Source: Prorocentrum cordatum (lineage: Eukaryota; Sar; Dinophyceae; Prorocentrales; Prorocentraceae). Taken from it: DNA of 64,000 nt. The notes beneath the pieces were generated by a model, which saw only the letters and a list, made by a program, of their open reading frames with translations, was not told where the DNA came from and made no database searches. The stretch covers positions 29,700 to 93,699 of the forward strand of contig CAUYUJ010002079.1 in assembly GCA_963575745.1 (NCBI GenBank). The letters are read 5' to 3'. Shown here in pieces: positions 32,286-42,918 of the stretch; within the stretch, counting starts at the first letter, position 1; each line of letters starts with the position of its first letter. Made by a program: the position numbers and the translations under genes.

Positions 32286-32551
32286 ATCCCGGCACTTGGT
32301 AGCGACACCGGGAGAGCCAAGAACCTCTGGGACGGGAAATCTTTCCTGGAGAGCCCTGGCGCTCCCCAGAAGCGCTTCTGAAGCGCTGCCGGGAACGCTA
32401 CCAGCCATGCCTGCATGCATGCAGGCCCGCGTGACCGCCTGCTGGAAGCGCGCCCAAACCCGCTGCCGGCTCAGGCGAGTTGCTGCGAGGATCGTGCAGC
32501 ACCACCGTCCGGCCTCTAATCTAAACCCTCTGTCTCTCAGAGAGCTCTCCG
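32286..32551. repeat. GC-rich repeat X, copy 2
   Basis: It shares with 9537-9751 the central palindrome (32409-32426, GCCTGCATG/CATGCAGGC), CCCGCTGCCGG and CACCACCGTCCGGCCTCTAAT. Its left part CCGGGAGAGCCAAGAACC...GGGACGGGAAA also resembles 45680-45720 beside the LINE. Its coding capacity and function are unknown. Confidence 0.6.
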
Positions 32552-32993
32552 GGAATATCTTTCAAATCTTAGCAAAACCGACCCAAAGTCACCACATTGT
32601 CTCTTTTGGTCGGGTCGACCAACTAGCTCCAGCCGCGCCGCAATTCCTCTCGCTCATCGACGCCGGAGAACTCTACGAGGTACTAGCTCTCCAGCGCGCC
32701 GGAATTACTCTTAAGCTTCCAGCAATAACTTGCTAAGGGAAGCTCTACGAGTTACTCCACCCCGCGCCGGAATTCCTCTAGCTCATCGATGCCGAAGAGC
32801 TCTACGAGGAACAAGCTGCGCCCCGCGCCGGAATTCCTCTAGCTCATCGATGCCGAAGAGCTGCACGAGGTAAACCGACGCCAGGTTGTGACTTGATAGC
32901 GTCCAAAACCCGCAGAGCGACTGGCGCCGGTTGTCAAGCAACTTTTCACCGACCGAAATTTATCACATCTTCTTTTCTGGTCGGGTCGACCAA
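32552..32993. repeat. Stack of four closing ends and a decapitated B opening
   Basis: Closing ends lie at 32682 (B/C), 32754 (A), 32811 (B/C) and 32872 (B/C). Then comes a fragment AGCGTCCAAAACCC and a B opening CTGGCGCCGGTTGTC without its hairpin (about 32931), followed by B right-hand sequence up to TCGACCAA. Confidence 0.65.
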
Positions 32994-34154
32994 CTGGGCG
33001 CCGGCGGTTTACCGCCGGGGGACTCGTAGAGCCTCCTGACAACATATACTGTCGAAAAAAATTACACTGAACAAATAGTTTTTCAGCCCAAGCAATGTCA
33101 GACCTCTCCGATGTAACAGCCGAACGCCCCCGATGCTTCTGGATTGTCTTCTGTGCGAGCTCTGCAGCTCTCCTACAGCCCGAGTTACGTGCGTAAATCG
33201 ACAGCACCTCTCAAGATAACTCGAACAAAAAACAAATAGTTTCGCAAACCTAGCTCGAGTATCAAACCGAGTTCAGACCTCTGCATGCGACAGGCGGATG
33301 CGTCTGATGTCTCTGAATCGATTCCTGTGATTACCAGCCCTGCAGCCGCCCTACAGCCCGCGTTAAGTGCAGGAAACCGACAGCACCTCTCAGGATGACT
33401 CGAACAATACGAATAGTTTCGCGGACCTAGTTCGGGCAGCAGACAGAGTTCGGAGCTCTGGATTCGAAAGGCGGACGCACCTGATGTCTCCGAATCGATT
33501 CCAGTGATTACCAGCCATGCAGCCCCCCCACAGCCCGAGTTGAGTGCAGAGAACCGACAACATCTCTCAAGATGACTCGAACAATACGAATAGTTTCGCG
33601 ATTCTAGATTGGGCAGCAGACCGAGTTCAGAGCTCTGGATTCAACAGACGAACGGCCACTGATGATTATGAATCGGTTTCTGTATGTATCAGCTCTGAAG
33701 CTGTCCTGTAGCTCGAGTTAAGTACAGAAAACCGAGAGCGCCTGTCAAGATGACTCGAATAATACGAATAGATTTGCGGACCTAGCTCGGCTAGCAGACC
33801 AAGTTCAGACCTCTGGGCTCAACAGGCGAACGCGGCTGATCATTCTGAATCGATTAGCTGTGTTTACCAGCTCTGTAGCTGTCACAAAGCTCGAGTTATC
33901 TTGAGAAAACCGGCAGCGCGTGACAAGATGACCCGAAACGGCCGATCCCGCCTGGACGCTTTTTGGCAGTAAAAGGTACCCAATCGAGCTGAGATCAAGA
34001 TGGCGAGCGGGAATAAGATCGAATATCACGGGAAAAATACTAGAGGTCTAACGAACGGTTGAATTTCGAGAACAAAATTTTCAACCGAGCAAAAGTCGTC
34101 AAAACGTCCGTCGAGATTTTTCTTGCCAACTAGCTCTCCAGCGCCCCGGAATTA
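32994..34154. mobile_element. Family A element with collapsed hairpin
   Basis: It opens CTGGGCGCCGGCGGTTTACCGCCGGGG. The entire loop is gone, so the two stem arms meet as a near-perfect palindrome at about 33000-33018. Satellite units run to about 33910, then the terminal block to CCCCGGAATTA, where a C unit is inserted. Confidence 0.8.
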
Positions 34155-34551
34155 CTAGGAACCGGCGGTAAACCGTCAACCAGGTTACCGCCGGGACCCT
34201 CGTAGAGCTCTTTTCTCACAGGACGCTCCTCGGTAAGAATGAAGAAAGCGTCTCGAGCAAGACCTGAGAAACTCGAAAAATCACGATTTTCTGTTTTTAT
34301 CGAACGTTGGTTCTCTCAACTGTTTTGATAGCAATACTGCAGCTACGGACCTGAAAGTTTTACTGGTAGACGCCCCTTAACCCACTACAGATGCGAAGAA
34401 TCTGCTTTCTCAAAATGAATTGCCAAATATCCTTCAAGTTTTCGCAAAACCAAAAGTTATCACTTTGTCCTTTCTGGTCGGGTCGGCCAACTAGCTTCAC
34501 CCCGCGCCGGAATTCCTCTAGCTCATCGATGCCGAAGAGCTCTACGAGGTA
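34155..34551. mobile_element. Family C element, complete
   Basis: It opens CTAGGAACCGGCGG (CTGG changed to CTAG) with the C loop, and closes CTCTACGAGGTA at 34551 (397 bp). A 65-bp B-head fragment (TCTGGTCACCGCCGG) and another closing end (34618) follow, so the right flank is rearranged. Confidence 0.75.
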
Positions 34552-34657
34552 TCTGGTCACCGCCGGAAACATCGTAGAGCTCCTTTCACGCGTGAGAGTG
34601 CTCTACGAGGTATCAATTGTTCAATATCTTTCAAATCTGAGCACTTGGTAGTATCCA

Positions 34658-35043
34658 CTGGCACCGGCGGTGAACCGTCAACCTGGTCACGGCCGGGAAC
34701 CTCGTGGAGCTCCTTCCACGCGTGAGAGTGCTCAGAGTCGAAGACCAGAGCTTCTGGAGGCATTTCTCGAAAAATCAACGTTGATTTTTTTCATGTCGAC
34801 GAGAAGTTGGTTGCGCCAAGTGTTTCAATAGTAAAAGAGCGCCTATAGAGCTCATATTAAGACGCAGAGGCCTTCGAAATCCTTTACAGGTGCGAAAAAT
34901 CTAGTTTCTCAAAATGAAGTCAAATATCTTAGCAAAACCGACCCAAAGTTATCACATCTTCTTTTCTGGCCGGATCCACCAACTAGCTCCACCCCGTGCC
35001 AGAATTCCTCTAGCTCATCGATAACGAAGAGCTCCACGAGGTA
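34658..35043. mobile_element. Family B element, complete
   Basis: It opens CTGGCACCGGCGGTGAACCG and closes GAGCTCCACGAGGTA at 35043 (386 bp). It is followed at once by the next A opening. Confidence 0.8.
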
Positions 35044-36063
35044 CTGGGCGCCGGCAGTAAACCGTCAACCTGTCTTACCGCCGGGAGAATCGTAAAGCTT
35101 CCTAAGAATATATAATGCGAAACAAAAATTGCAGAGAACGAATAGTTTTCCAGCCCAAGAAATTCCAGACCTCTCGATGCAACAGCCGAACGCCCCCGCT
35201 GCTTCTGGATTGTCTCCTTTACGAGCTCTATAGTGCGAATCGACTCCTGTGATTACCACCCAGCCCGAGTTAAGTGCAGAAAATCGACAGCACCTCTCAG
35301 GATGACTCGATGACTCGAGCAATACAATAGTTTCGCGGACCTAGTTCGGGCAGCAGACCGAGTTCCGAGCTCTAGATTCGACAGGCAGACGCGCCTGATG
35401 TCTTCAAACCGATTCCTGTGACCAACAGCACTGTAGCCCCCTCAGCCCGAGCTCAGTGCAGAAAACCGAGAGCACTTCTCAAGATGACTCGGACAATACG
35501 AATAGTTTCGCGATTCTAGATCGGGCAACAGACCCAGTGCAGAGCTCTCGAGTCAACAGGCAAATGCAACTGAAGATTCTGAATCAGTTTCTGTAAGCAT
35601 TAGCTCTGCAGCTGTCCTATAGCTCGAGTTAAGTACAGAAAACCCAGAGCGTCTGTCGAGATAACTCGAATAATACGAATAGGTTTGCGGACCTAGCTCG
35701 GCTAGCAGACCGAGTTCAGACCTCTCGATTCACCAGGCGAACGCGCCTTATCATTCTGAATCGATGGGCTGTGCTTGACAGCTCTGTAGCTGTCCTAAAG
35801 ATCGAGTTATGTTCAGAAAACCGTCATAGCGTGTCAAGATGACTTGAAACAGCCGATCCCGCCAGTGTGCTTTTTGGCAGTGAAAGGTACCGATCGAGCT
35901 CAGATCAAGATGGCGATCGGGAATACAATCGAATATCACGGGAAAAAATACTAGAGCTCAAACGAATGATTGAATTTCGAGAGAACAAAATTTTCAACCG
36001 ACCAAAAGTCAGCAAAAGGTCCGTCGAGATTTTCTTCCCAACTGACTCTCCAGCGCGCCGGAA
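35044..36063. mobile_element. Family A element, left part through terminal block
   Basis: It opens CTGGGCGCCGGCAGTAAACC. Satellite units run 35150-35850, then the terminal block to GCGCGCCGGAA at 36063, where a B unit begins. Confidence 0.7.
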
Positions 36064-36393
36064 CTGGCGCCGGCGGTGAACCGTCAACCTGGTCACCGCC
36101 GGGAACCTCGTAGAGCTCCTTGCACCCGTAAGAAAGCTCAGGATCGAAGGGGAGAGCTTCTGGGAGTTTTTCTGGAAAAACGTGAAATTGAGATTTTCGG
36201 AATGAAGATGAAGTCGACTCCGGGAATCAACTAATACTAAAACTGGCTCGAGAGAGCTGAGCTGCTCAGGGAACAAAGTTTATATGCCAATCCTCGGCGT
36301 AAAAATCTGCTTTCAAAATGAATGGTCAACTTTCAAATTTGAGCAAAACCGACAAAAAGTCACCACTTTGTCCTTTCTGGTCGGGTCGGCCAA
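36064..36393. mobile_element. Family B element, left part
   Basis: It opens CTGGCGCCGGCGGTGAACCG with the B loop. It is interrupted at 36394 after GGTCGGCCAA by a family A unit. Confidence 0.72.
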
Positions 36394-38095
36394 CTGGGCG
36401 CCGGCGGTAAACCGTCAACCTTTGTTACCGCCGGGGAACTCGTAGAGCTTCTTGTCAACGTATAATGTTGAAAAAAATTACACCGAAAAAATAGTTTTTC
36501 AGCCCAAGCAATTTCAGACCTCTCGGATGTAACAGCCGAACGCCCCCGATGCTTCTGGATTGTCTTCTGTACGAGCACTGTAGCTCTCCTACAGCCCGAG
36601 TTACGTGCGTAAATCGACAGCACCTCTCAAAATGACTCGAACAATACGAATAGTTTGGCAACCCTAGCTCGAGTATTAGACCGAGTTCAGACCTCTGCAT
36701 GCGACAGGCGGACGCGTCTGATGTCTCTCAATCGACTCCTGTGATTACCAGCCCTGCAGCCCCCCCAGAGTTAAGTGCAGGAAACCGACAGCACCTCTCA
36801 GGATGACTCGAACAATACGAAAAGTTTTGCGGACCTAGTTCGGGCAGCAGACAGAGTTCGGAGCTCTGGATTCGACAGGCGGACGCGCCTGATGTCTGCG
36901 AATCGATTCCAGTAATTACCAGCCACGCAGCCCCCTACAGCCCGAGATAAGTACAGAGAACCGACAGCATCTCTCAAGATGACTCGAACAATACGAATAG
37001 TTTCGTGATTCTAGAACGGGCAGCAGACCGAGTTCAGAGCTCTAGATTCAACAGACAACGGCCACTGATCATTCTGAATCAGATTCTGTACGCATCAGCT
37101 CTTTAGCTGTCTTGTAGCTCGAGTTAAGTACAGAAAACCGAGAGCGTCTGTCAAGATGACTCGAATAATACGAATAGGTTTGCGGACCTAGCTCGGCTAG
37201 CAGACCGAGTTCAGACCTCTGGATTCAACAGGCGAACGCGCGTGACTGGGAGCCAGCGGTGAGCCGTCAACCAGGTTACCGCCGAGGCCCTCGTAGAGCT
37301 CGTTTCTTGCTGAGCGCTCCTCAGAACACGTGAAGACAACTTCTGAAGGGAGGCAACAAAAAAAAAACAAAATCTTGTTCTAGCTCAAGTAGCGGTCGTG
37401 CTCAGAACTCTAGATGGGATAGACGAGCGCGCCTGATGGTTCTAAATCGATTCAGGACAATATGAGCTCTATAGCTGTCCTGCATCTCAAGTTAGATAGA
37501 GGAAGTCGTCAACGCGTGTCGAGACGACTCAACCGTCGACGGTTCCCTCAAGTCTTTTGATAGTAATATTGCAGCTACGGACATGATAATTTGACCGGCA
37601 GACGCGGAATAAGTCTCTGCACGTGAGAAAGATACCGGTTCTCAAAACGAATTTCAAATTTTTGCATAAAGTCGAAAAAAAAACCGACCCCAGGTTACCA
37701 CATTCTCTCTTTTGGTCGGGCCGGCCAACTAGCTCTGCGCCCGAATTCCTCTCAGCTCTTTGCTAAAGAGCTCTACGAGGTATTATTCTGAATCGATTAG
37801 CTGTGCTTACCAGCTCTGTAGCTGTCCTGAAGCTCGAATTATCTTGAGAAAACCGGCAGCGCGTGACAAGATGACCCGAAACGGGCGATCCCGCCGCAGT
37901 GCATTTTGGCAATAAAAGGTACCCGATCGAGCTGAGATCGAGACGGCGAGCGGGAATAAGATCGAATATCACGGAAAAAAATACTAGATCTCTAACGAGA
38001 GGTTGAATTTTGAGAACAAAATTTTCAACCGACCAAAAGTCCTCAAAATGTCCGTCGAGATTTTTCTTGCCAACTAGCTCTCCAGCGCCCCAGAA
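36394..38095. mobile_element. Family A element, host of a nested C unit
   Basis: It opens CTGGGCGCC. It has satellite units to 37245, a C element at 37246-37782, a satellite remainder to about 37870 and a terminal block to CCCCAGAA at 38095. Confidence 0.75.
37246..37782. mobile_element. Family C element, complete, with satellite-like segment inside
   Basis: It opens CTGGGAGCCAGCGGTGAGCCG and closes GAGCTCTACGAGGTA at 37782. The flanks AACGCGCGTGA and TTATTCTGAATCGATTAGC restore the satellite phrase CGCCTGATCATTCTGAATCG. The interior 37380-37540 holds one diverged satellite unit, unusual for family C. Confidence 0.85.
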
Positions 38096-39094
38096 TGGGC
38101 GCCGGCGGTAAACCGTCAACCTTGGTTACCGCCGGGAGACTCGTAGAGCTTCCTAGCTCGACTTAAGTTAAGAAAACCGACAGCACCTACCAACATTCCG
38201 ACTTAAAGTGAATATTTGTTTACCTCTGAATGCGACAGGCGAACGCGTCTGATGTCTGCGAAGCGACTCCTGTCAAAACCAGCCCTGCAGCCTTCCTACA
38301 GCCCGAATAAGTGCAGAAAACCGACAGCACCTCTCAGGATGACTCGAACAATACAGTAGTTTCGCAGACCTAGTTCGGGCAGCAGACCGAGTTCCGAGCT
38401 CTGGATTCGACAGGCGGACGCGCCTGATGTCTTCAAATCGATTTCTGTGACCACCAGCACTGTGGAGCCCCCCTCAGCGCGAGTTGAGTGAAGAAAACCG
38501 AGAGCACTTCTCAAGATGACTCGACCAATACGAATAGTTTCGCGATTCTAGATCGGGCAGCAGACCGAGTTCAGAGCTCTGGATTCGACAGACAAACGCA
38601 ACTGATCATTCTGAATTGGTTTCTGTAAATATCAGCTCTGTAGCTGTCCTACAGCTCGAGTTAAGTACAGAAAACCAAGAGTTTCTGACAAGATGACTCG
38701 AATAATACGAATAGGTTTGCGGACCTAGCTCGGCTAACAGACCGAGTTCAGACCTCTGGATTCAACAGGCGAACGCGCCTAATGATTCTACATCGATTAG
38801 CTGTGCTTACCAGCTCTGTAGCTTTCCTAAAGCTCGAATTATGTTCAGAAAACCGTCAACGCGTATCAAGATGACTCGAAACGGCCGATCCCGCCACAGT
38901 ACTTATCGATAGTAATATTCACCCGATCGAGCTGAGATCAAGATGGCGAGCGGGAATAAGATCGAATGTTACGGGAAAAATACTAGAGCTCAAACGAATT
39001 GTTGAATTTCGAGAACAAAATTTTCAACCGACCAAAAGTCAGCAAAAGTTCCGTCGAGATTTTTCGAGCGAACTAGCTCTCCAGCGCGTCCGAA
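38096..39094. mobile_element. Family A element, left part through terminal block
   Basis: It opens TGGGCGCCGGCGGTAAACC (first C lost) with the loop ending TTGGTTACCGCCGG. The head subtype lacks the usual ATATAATGTC phrase (shared with 45721 and 49511). The terminal block runs from about 38880 to GCGCGTCCGAA. Confidence 0.72.
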
Positions 39095-40128
39095 TGGGCG
39101 CCGGCGGCGAACCGTCAACCTTTGTTACCGCCGACAACATATAATGTCGAAACAAAGCACAGAAAAAATACTTTAAAAGCCCAAGCAATTTCAGACCTCT
39201 CCGATGCAACAGCCGAACGCCCCCGATGCTGTACGAGCTCTGTAGCTCTCCTACAGCCCGAGTTACGTGCGTAAATCGACAGCACCTCTCAAGATGACTC
39301 GAACAATACGAATAGTTTGGCAAACCTAGCTCGAGTATCAGACCGAGTTCAGAAACCTGCATGCGACAGGCGGACGCGTCTGATGTCTCTGAATCGATTC
39401 CTGTGATTACCAGCCCTGCAGCCCCCCTGCAGCCCGAGTTAAGTGCAGGAAACCGACAGCACCTCTCAGGATGACTCGAACAATACGAATAGTTTCGCAG
39501 ACTTAGTTTGGGCAGCAGAATGAGTTCGGAACTCTGGATTCGAAAAGGCGGACGCGCCTGATGCTCCGAATCGATTCCAGTGATTATCAGCCATGCAGCC
39601 CGAGTTGAGTGCAGAGAACCGACAGCATCTCTCAAGATGACTCGAACAATACGAATAGTTTCGCGATTCTAGAGCGGGCAGCATGCCGAATTCGGAGCTT
39701 GGAGTCAACAGACAAACGCCACTGATGATTCTGAATCAGATTCTGTACGTATCAGCTCTGTAGCTGTCCTGTAGCTCGAGTTAAGTACAGAAAACCGAGA
39801 GCGTCTGTCAAGATGACTCGAATAATACGAATAGGTTTGCGGACCTAGCTTGGCTAGCAGACCGAGTTCAGACTTCTGGATTCAACAGGCGAACGCGCCT
39901 GATCATTCTGAATCGATTAGCTGTGCTTACCAGCTCTGTAGCTGTACTAAAGCTCGAGTTATCTTGAGAAAACCGTCATCGCGTGTCAAGATGACTTAAA
40001 ACGACCGATTCCGCCTGCCTGCTTTTGGGTAGTAAAGGGAACCCGATCGAGCTGAGATCAAGACGGCGAGCGGGAATAAGATCGAACATCATGGAAAAAA
40101 AAATCTAGAGCTCAAACGAATTGTTGAA
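39095..40128. mobile_element. Family A element, left part, cut by the LINE
   Basis: It opens TGGGCGCCGGCGGCGAACC. The right stem arm is truncated (ACCGCCG then ACAACATATAATG). Satellite units run to about 39995, then the terminal block to AATTGTTGAA, where the LINE 3' end begins. The remainder of the block is not found beyond the LINE. Confidence 0.7.
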
Positions 40129-40185
40129 TGGTTGGGTGTTGGGGTCGGCTACACAGGGCGCGTGCGCCCTAGCCGTGCAGAGTCC

Positions 40186-42918
40186 CTAGGGTCCCTCACG
40201 CCCTCTCAACCTCTTTGGGGTTGGAGGCCCGAGGATCTCAGAGATAATCTGCCGAACACCTTGGAGCAGGCGTTCACAAGCTGTGAGCTCGCTATCTGTA
40301 ACAGTGGCCCCCAGAGGGAGTAAAGAAGCCTCCTGGAAAACTCGTCGCCAGTGGTTGTCCCCAAATGAGACCTCCACATAGCAACCTAGAGCAGAGCCTT
40401 CAACACTCACGCCACCGTCCCATCCTCCACGGATACGTTTGATACAATGTCTCTGTTGTCGTAAATATCTGAAGTCAATCCATCTTCCCGTCCTTCCCCT
40501 CCTCGCCTCCCAAGTCAACTCATCCGCAACACAATTGAACTCTCTGTAGATATGCTTCCACGGATCCGTCCCTACAGTGGCACACCTGATGTCGTAATCC
40601 TCCGCCAGTTGATTCATATCGTTTTGTAGACCGTGCACTCTCCTGCGGTACGAACGATCACGGCATTCCCAGATCCCTCGGGCCCAGTTCACCACACACA
40701 TACTATCACCAGTCATTTCAACCAACCATGAGCTCTCCGAGCCCTCCTGCCAGACAGTTTCGTTGTTATATCCGTGGGCAATCCTACGAGCGAGCCTGTC
40801 GGAGTCCTCGGGGGAGTCCCACGTATCCACAGGGCAGGGAGCACAGGGCGGTTTCCTGAAGATGGGCTCCCATCGAGGCTGTATTTTTGTCATGCACGCA
40901 ACTACATTCCACCAGTCCGTCGCATTCCACTTGATGCTGAACCAGCGTAAATTACCACTTGCCGCCAGCATAAGACAATGCCAGCTGTCAGTGCTTGCAT
41001 GCGCTCTCCCTCCCACTCTCCTCGTACCTTCCCTCCTCCTGGCCCCCGTGAACATGGATACAAGTGTGTCCCTCCGTAGAGACCATTCCCCCGCACAGTG
41101 TAACATGGCCTGCAGCGTCTGACGCCAGGCTCGTGCCCCACGCAAGTCCGTGGTGGCGAAGGCCCGATCATGAAACTGGGCCAGCTCCATCGCAAACTCG
41201 AAATTGGCTCGGACCACCTTCTCTAGGAGACTGCAGTGGCCAGCCTGCAAGAATAGCTCGTATGACTTCGGTGTGGTCCTGTCCCTGAACTCCTCCCACG
41301 TCTCCTCCTCCCTCTTGTGTAATCCTCGCATACCGTTGAGACACCTCCCCTCCCAGACCTTAATCCTCTCCAGCAGTCGTAGATTGCACGGCCAGCCTGT
41401 ACATCCGTGGTACACCACAGACTGCACACGAGCGGCATACCTGCGAAACTTCTCTTTGAGTGAGACCGATCTGGAGCGATAAAACTGGATGTCAGCAAAA
41501 TAGGCCTTCCTCCCTTTCTCCAGTCGATGATACAAGCCGTGATATCCCTTGATTTCCGAGCTGAGCTTCACTCCTAGTATCTCCACCTCCTCCTTCCTCG
41601 GCATTACGACAGTCGAGCGCAAGTGCTCTGGGAGATCCTCATCTCCAGAAATCGCACAGATGGCTGGCGAGAGCGTGCAGAGCAGCGGCGGATCTCCACC
41701 TGTGTACGTCTGGCCAAAAAGTACATACGCCAAAGAGTCCTCCTTCCAGTCCATCCCTGCCCGTCTGAGCGTTACCGTCATCATACCGATCATCTGTTGT
41801 AGCTGGAGCTGCGATGCCGCACAGAGCGTAACATTGTCCGCCCACAAGAAATGGTGTACAAGAGCACCGTCCGTCCCCTCCCCTTCCAGTCGGACACCGT
41901 ATCCTAAGGTATCCCAAGTCTGAATCACAGATCCCCAGATGGCCTCCAAGACAATATTGAAAAGTATGGGTCCCTCCTTACCTCCCGTTCGGACCGATTT
42001 GTTGTATCTCACCTCATCGCCGCACACGTTCTGAAACTCAAAGGTAGCAATGTTATCCAGCATGGGCTCCACAATGGCTCTGATGAGGCACACAGGGTAC
42101 TTAAGGTACAGCATGGCCTTGATGATAGTGTGCAGTGTGACATTATCGAAAGCTTTGTGTATGTCCAAAACTCCCACGTGCATAGACTCCGCCTTCCCCC
42201 ACACATTTGCATGTCTAGTAAGATGTGATAGAGGTGCCGTGACGTTAGTAACCTTCTGATCTTTCTCAAATCCGTATGTGCACAACCGTCGGTTCACAGG
42301 AAATGCATCAATAAACTGCAACACACATGCCATGTACCATTTACTCATCACACTGATCAGGCAAATCCCTCTGGTGTTGGAGAGTCGTGTAGCATCCCGC
42401 ATCTTCGGCACAAGTTGGATACTGAGCTGCCTCCACGTCTCAGGGCTGGAGGCTCCCTGCTCGAAAATCCTCTGGAAAGCACGCCGCACAAACAAGAGGC
42501 TCCTCCACGGCAACTCACGAATGACCTCAGCAACGACTCCATCGCTGCCGGGTGCCGTGCCAGGCTTCAAAGACGCACGAGCCTGCATGAGCATGCCCAT
42601 CGTGATGACTCTTCCCTCCACCCCACGGTCGTTGTGTCTGAGTTCCTGAAAGGCCTCCAAAGTCCGTTTTTCCTCCTCCGAGTTCGTGTAAGACGCCGTC
42701 GCATACCTAGTGATCTCCGTACTCCACCTAGTCCTGTCCATTGTCAGCACACCCTCACACTCCAGCTCCTTGAGGATACACCGTGAGGTCTTACTGGATC
42801 CCCTGTGGTCCTGCAGGAGTTGGTTCCTCCTATGCTGTCTTCCTAAGGGTCTTCCTCCTACGCAGCAGTTGTTTACGAGTATTCCCAAGGGCCCCACGCC
42901 TGATGGCAGACTCCACCT
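40186..42918 (-). CDS. LINE ORF2 C-terminal part: reverse transcriptase with permuted RNase H
   Basis: The frame opens at 42918, right after a TAG codon, and stops with TAG at 40186. It has no early ATG, and counting starts here from a GTG at 42897 (903 codons). Seen in order: KPGTAPGSDGV (111-121), palm motif LDIHKAFD (244-251), RTGGKEGP (303-310), WADN at 352-355 where other LINEs have (F/Y)ADD, and EILGVKLS (439-446). After a connecting region come GDS with D731, REFN-x3-ADEL with D792, then GWDGG with D827 and TVTDSEL with E870. These are the four RNase H acidic positions in the order 3-4-1-2. The protein would copy the element RNA into DNA at the target and remove RNA. Expression probably needs a frameshift from the endonuclease frame. 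Confidence 0.88.
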   Translation of the reverse strand, partial: RWSLPSGVGPLGILVNNCCVGGRPLGRQHRRNQLLQDHRGSSKTSRCILKELECEGVLTMDRTRWSTEITRYATASYTNSEEEKRTLEAFQELRHNDRGVEGRVITMGMLMQARASLKPGTAPGSDGVVAEVIRELPWRSLLFVRRAFQRIFEQGASSPETWRQLSIQLVPKMRDATRLSNTRGICLISVMSKWYMACVLQFIDAFPVNRRLCTYGFEKDQKVTNVTAPLSHLTRHANVWGKAESMHVGVLDIHKAFDNVTLHTIIKAMLYLKYPVCLIRAIVEPMLDNIATFEFQNVCGDEVRYNKSVRTGGKEGPILFNIVLEAIWGSVIQTWDTLGYGVRLEGEGTDGALVHHFLWADNVTLCAASQLQLQQMIGMMTVTLRRAGMDWKEDSLAYVLFGQTYTGGDPPLLCTLSPAICAISGDEDLPEHLRSTVVMPRKEEVEILGVKLSSEIKGYHGLYHRLEKGRKAYFADIQFYRSRSVSLKEKFRRYAARVQSVVYHGCTGWPCNLRLLERIKVWEGRCLNGMRGLHKREEETWEEFRDRTTPKSYELFLQAGHCSLLEKVVRANFEFAMELAQFHDRAFATTDLRGARAWRQTLQAMLHCAGEWSLRRDTLVSMFTGARRREGTRRVGGRAHASTDSWHCLMLAASGNLRWFSIKWNATDWWNVVACMTKIQPRWEPIFRKPPCAPCPVDTWDSPEDSDRLARRIAHGYNNETVWQEGSESSWLVEMTGDSMCVVNWARGIWECRDRSYRRRVHGLQNDMNQLAEDYDIRCATVGTDPWKHIYREFNCVADELTWEARRGRTGRWIDFRYLRQQRHCIKRIRGGWDGGVSVEGSALGCYVEVSFGDNHWRRVFQEASLLPLGATVTDSELTACERLLQGVRQIISEILGPPTPKRLRGREGP
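40243..40725 (-). other. Circularly permuted RNase H-like domain (within ORF2)
   Basis: Residues about 725-885 of the RT frame. The part that normally ends the fold (beta strand with GDS, last helix with N-x3-ADEL) comes first, and the part that normally starts it (DGG-x6-SALG strand and the xEL helix) comes last. The second LINE in this window shows the same order, with D623, D684, D720 and E794. The spacing D-to-D is 61 in both. Confidence 0.75.

Noticed and set aside
1-40128. Dozens of 60-130 codon open frames in the satellite and head sequence
   Set aside because: The same peptides recur wherever the same repeat occurs, in either orientation, with frameshifts and stops at random points. 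They are translations of repeats.
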